5,737 bases of DNA from Devosia sp. (GTDB lineage: Bacteria > Pseudomonadota > Alphaproteobacteria > Rhizobiales > Devosiaceae): the NCBI GenBank assembly GCA_016793415.1, contig JAEUMC010000443.1, forward strand, positions 1-5,737. Direction: 5' to 3'. Shown here in pieces: positions 5,158 to 5,737 of this stretch. The first letter of the stretch is position 1, and every line of letters begins with the position of its first letter. A program made the position numbers and the translations under genes. The notes under the pieces were generated by a model, which searched no databases, had not been told where the DNA came from, and was given only the letters and a program-made list of their open reading frames with translations.

Positions 5158-5737
5158 TGGGCGAGAAACTGTTCGAAATCCAGAACCTTTCGATCGACAC
5201 CAGACGCGGCGGCGTCACCCGGCGGATCGTCGAGAACATGCATCTCGCGGTGGAGCGCGGGCAGATCTACGGCCTCGTCGGCGAAAGCGGCTCGGGAAAA
5301 TCGATCTCGATGATGGCGAGCGTCGGCCTCGCGGCGTCGGGCCTGCTGGTCAGAAGCGGCGAGGTCAGCTTCGCCGGCAGGCGGCTTGCTGCCGCCGACC
5401 AGAAGGGCCTGCGCGGCAACCTCTCGCACGGCGTGTCTCTGCTGTTCCAGAATGCCAAGGGGGCGCTGAGCCCGTTTCTCACCACCGGGCGGCAGGTCGA
5501 GCGGGTGCTGGCACAGCGGCGGGTGGCCAAGCAGGCGCGGCCGAAGGAGATCGCCGAGCTGTTCCGGCTGGTCGGGCTCAACTTCGGCGATCTCGGCGAA
5601 AAGTATCCGCACCAGATCAGCGGCGGGCAGGCGCAGCGCGTCGCCATGGCCTGCGCCATGGCCAGCAACCCGTCGCTGCTGATCGCGGACGAGCCAACCA
5701 CGGCGCTCGACGTCACCACCGAACGCGAACTGCTGCG
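5157..5737 (+). CDS. ABC transporter ATP-binding protein, DppD/OppD type (3' end outside window)
   Basis: The first 193 residues of a cytoplasmic ATPase that powers the importer are visible. Walker A is GESGSGKS (42-49), the Q-loop glutamine is Q98 (LLFQNA), the ABC signature is ISGGQAQR (154-161), Walker B is LLIADEP (174-180, with catalytic E179) and the D-loop is ALD (183-185). The H-loop histidine and the C-terminal oligopeptide-type extension would lie beyond the right edge. In the peptide/nickel family, two ATPases, D and F type, are normally encoded in tandem or as one fused protein, so a second ATPase domain is expected just to the right. The signature reads SGGQ rather than the SGGM common in D-type subunits, which leans a little toward the F type. 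Position directly after the C-type permease favours D. The gene overlaps the permease stop by one base. Confidence 0.94.
   Translation, partial: MGEKLFEIQNLSIDTRRGGVTRRIVENMHLAVERGQIYGLVGESGSGKSISMMASVGLAASGLLVRSGEVSFAGRRLAAADQKGLRGNLSHGVSLLFQNAKGALSPFLTTGRQVERVLAQRRVAKQARPKEIAELFRLVGLNFGDLGEKYPHQISGGQAQRVAMACAMASNPSLLIADEPTTALDVTTERELL

Noticed and set aside
5028..5612. A 194-codon open frame on the - strand opposite the ATPase gene
   Set aside because: The + strand carries Walker A, Q-loop, signature and Walker B motifs in order, so this is an antisense shadow.

Overview
The window is GC-rich with strongly G/C-ending codons. Every convincing gene lies on the + strand. The gene families and base composition fit an alphaproteobacterium of the Rhizobiales/Hyphomicrobiales type (Devosia- or Rhizobium-like). 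This is inferred from style and content only; no marker gene is present.

Layout. (1) Positions 1-425 hold the 3' end of a sugar-phosphate isomerase/epimerase-like TIM-barrel gene that runs off the left edge. (2) A PIG-L/LmbE-type deacetylase gene (433-1218) follows directly, with its ribosome site overlapping the previous stop. (3) Positions 1219-1541 are non-coding. They contain a compound inverted repeat made of two C/G-rich hairpins, a small palindrome, and a perfect 10-bp leader stem-loop just before the next gene. (4) From 1542 to the right edge is a family-5 (dipeptide/oligopeptide/nickel-type) ABC importer operon. It encodes a secreted substrate-binding protein, a GC-rich intercistronic hairpin, a DppB-like permease, a DppC-like permease overlapping it, and a DppD-like ATPase that overlaps by one base and is cut by the right edge.

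How they may work together. The importer would bind a solute in the periplasm and bring it in by ATP hydrolysis. The isomerase-like enzyme and the deacetylase upstream would fit processing of a sugar-containing, possibly N-acetylated, substrate. Family-5 binding proteins carry peptides, but also opines, nickel and some oligosaccharides, so the substrate is not determined here. The 323-bp gap and its hairpins suggest the transporter may be a separate transcription unit from the two enzymes.

Novelty. I see no clearly new system. The points most worth a second look are the altered metal-ligand positions in the deacetylase, the leader stem-loop with an anti-Shine-Dalgarno-like loop, and the compound palindromic repeat.
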